DNA from: Ifrita kowaldi
Lineage: Eukaryota; Chordata; Aves; Passeriformes; Cinclosomatidae
NCBI GenBank assembly: GCA_013398055.1
Contig: VZRS01007507.1
Span: 744,001 to 808,000, forward strand
Length of the DNA stretch: 64,000 bases
Direction: 5' to 3'
Shown here in pieces: positions 63,175 to 64,000 of this stretch. How positions within the stretch are numbered: position 1 is the stretch's first letter; every line of letters starts with the position of its first letter. Made by a program: the position numbers and the translations under genes. Under the pieces are notes generated by a model, which was not told where the DNA came from, ran no database searches, and saw nothing but the letters and a program-made list of their open reading frames with translations.

Positions 63175-64000
63175 CTAACTTGCCACAAATGTGTGCCAGT
63201 CAAATGTTCTGCCCACAAGCTCAAAAAACTTCTTGTTGGGTTCATGGAAATATTCCTGCAGTTTCTCGAGTAACCATGTGTCTACTTGTGGGTGCGCTCG
63301 TCCTTTGGACTCATGTAAACAGCGCTCTCTACCACTGTCCCTCAGGCAGTAGAACCCCTTCGTTTTATTGAAATAAAAGTTTGAAGCATTTATCTGTGGT
63401 GATAACTTCAGAAATCTCTCTACCTTTTCTATTTCTGGAAAGGGATCTTTGATTAGTTTATCTCCATCTACAATGTGGATATGATCAAGAGGAAAATACT
63501 TCAGCCAGTTCTGCATGTGAATGTAGTATAAGCTTCTGTTTATTGCCTTGTAGTCCACATTGAGTTCGCCATTTTTAATCAGGAATTGTTCAATGGATGG
63601 GTACGGCTTGTGCTTCTGCATGTGGTTGTAGAACACTTGGGTGTAATCTGATAGTACTCTCTCACTTGGGTCTCTTAAAATAAGGAGTAGTCTCATTGAT
63701 TGGTTCATGTTATAAACTCTTTCAGGCACTTTAGGTGATGTGAAATATGCTGGAGTTTTTTCCACGGTGATCTGATGGGGATATGAGAATGGCATTTGAT
63801 TAATATACCACTGCAACCCATTCCTGTAATGATCTTCCCAGTCAAAGAAATGAACTTCACTTTCTGCTGCTGCAATATCTGGATGGAGACTCAACATCTC
63901 TAACAAAGCTCTTGTTCCACCTTTCCTCACTCCAATAATGATAGTCTGTGGCAGCTGCTGACATGATCCATTAGCATGAATGTTTTCCTTGAAGTCATTT
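63175..64000 (-). CDS. HS3ST1: Heparan sulfate glucosamine 3-O-sulfotransferase 1 (partial, N-terminus off the window)
   Basis: This enzyme transfers sulfate from PAPS to the 3-OH of glucosamine in heparan sulfate, in the Golgi, helping form antithrombin-binding sites. The frame is open from the stop at 63175-63177 to the window edge, giving 274 visible codons without an intron; the valine codon near 63930 is internal, not a start. In mouse numbering, visible residue 1 is about 43. The PAPS-binding loop VRKGGTR holds R67, K68 and R72 (K68 at 63922-63924). The EVHFFDWE segment holds E90 (catalytic base), H92 and D95. K123 lies in VEKTPAYF, and R151 and S159 in ILRDPSERVLS. A Cys pair in FYCLRDSGRERC fits the family disulfide. 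Sequons NGS, NQS, NRS, NAS and NKT are present. About 42 residues, including the signal peptide, are missing. The protein ends five residues (TFVAS) after the usual FDWH end. HS3ST5 was considered, but the motifs match HS3ST1 far better. Confidence 0.97.
   Translation of the reverse strand, partial: NDFKENIHANGSCQQLPQTIIIGVRKGGTRALLEMLSLHPDIAAAESEVHFFDWEDHYRNGLQWYINQMPFSYPHQITVEKTPAYFTSPKVPERVYNMNQSMRLLLILRDPSERVLSDYTQVFYNHMQKHKPYPSIEQFLIKNGELNVDYKAINRSLYYIHMQNWLKYFPLDHIHIVDGDKLIKDPFPEIEKVERFLKLSPQINASNFYFNKTKGFYCLRDSGRERCLHESKGRAHPQVDTWLLEKLQEYFHEPNKKFFELVGRTFDWHTFVAS

Noticed and set aside
63175..63930. Reading HS3ST1 as a complete 251-residue protein starting at 63930
   Set aside because: The start would be a GTG (Val) codon inside the conserved TIIIGVRKGG motif. 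The frame continues to the window edge, so the gene is truncated by the window.

Overview
The window reads as bird nuclear genomic DNA. The main evidence is several CR1 LINE copies ending in the avian 8-bp tail repeats, long-terminal-repeat (LTR) copies of types familiar from bird genomes, and one conserved vertebrate gene. The sequence is AT-rich, with homopolymers and many short chance ORFs. The species cannot be told from the sequence. No bacterial or viral gene system, CRISPR array, rRNA or tRNA was recognised.

Only one gene is supported: HS3ST1 (heparan sulfate glucosamine 3-O-sulfotransferase 1), on the minus strand at the right edge (63175-64000). Its N-terminus runs off the window. 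A short 3' UTR with an AATAAA signal near 62896-62901 follows it. The remaining ~62 kb lies downstream of HS3ST1. In mammals that side is a large gene-poor interval, and nothing here contradicts this.

Layout: 1-13.1 kb is mostly unique AT-rich DNA, with a truncated LTR (2683-3020), an unidentified repeat (5421-5568) and a small CR1 (5968-6272). From 13.1 to 21.4 kb lie four CR1 pieces (13148-13590, 14698-14796, 14950-15440, 19248-21425) and a solo LTR with perfect 5-bp target duplications (15869-16449). From 20.9 to 25.8 kb there are two tandem duplications, each with a single N at its junction; both look like contig-overlap assembly errors. From 28.9 to 30.8 kb an old LTR sits between inverted, degenerate telomere-like tracts. 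A CR1 remnant (34240-34600), an AT-rich palindromic tract (35179-35282) and a second ~1.1-kb LTR on the opposite strand (35536-36632) follow. From 36.6 to 62.9 kb the DNA is largely unique, with one CR1 3' end (50375-50814) and a 49-N gap in a poly-A tract (52609-52657).

I did not find a new gene system. The most useful observations are the probable false duplications, the unidentified repeat family seen twice, the inverted telomere-like tracts, and small features of the HS3ST1 C-terminus and glycosylation sites.
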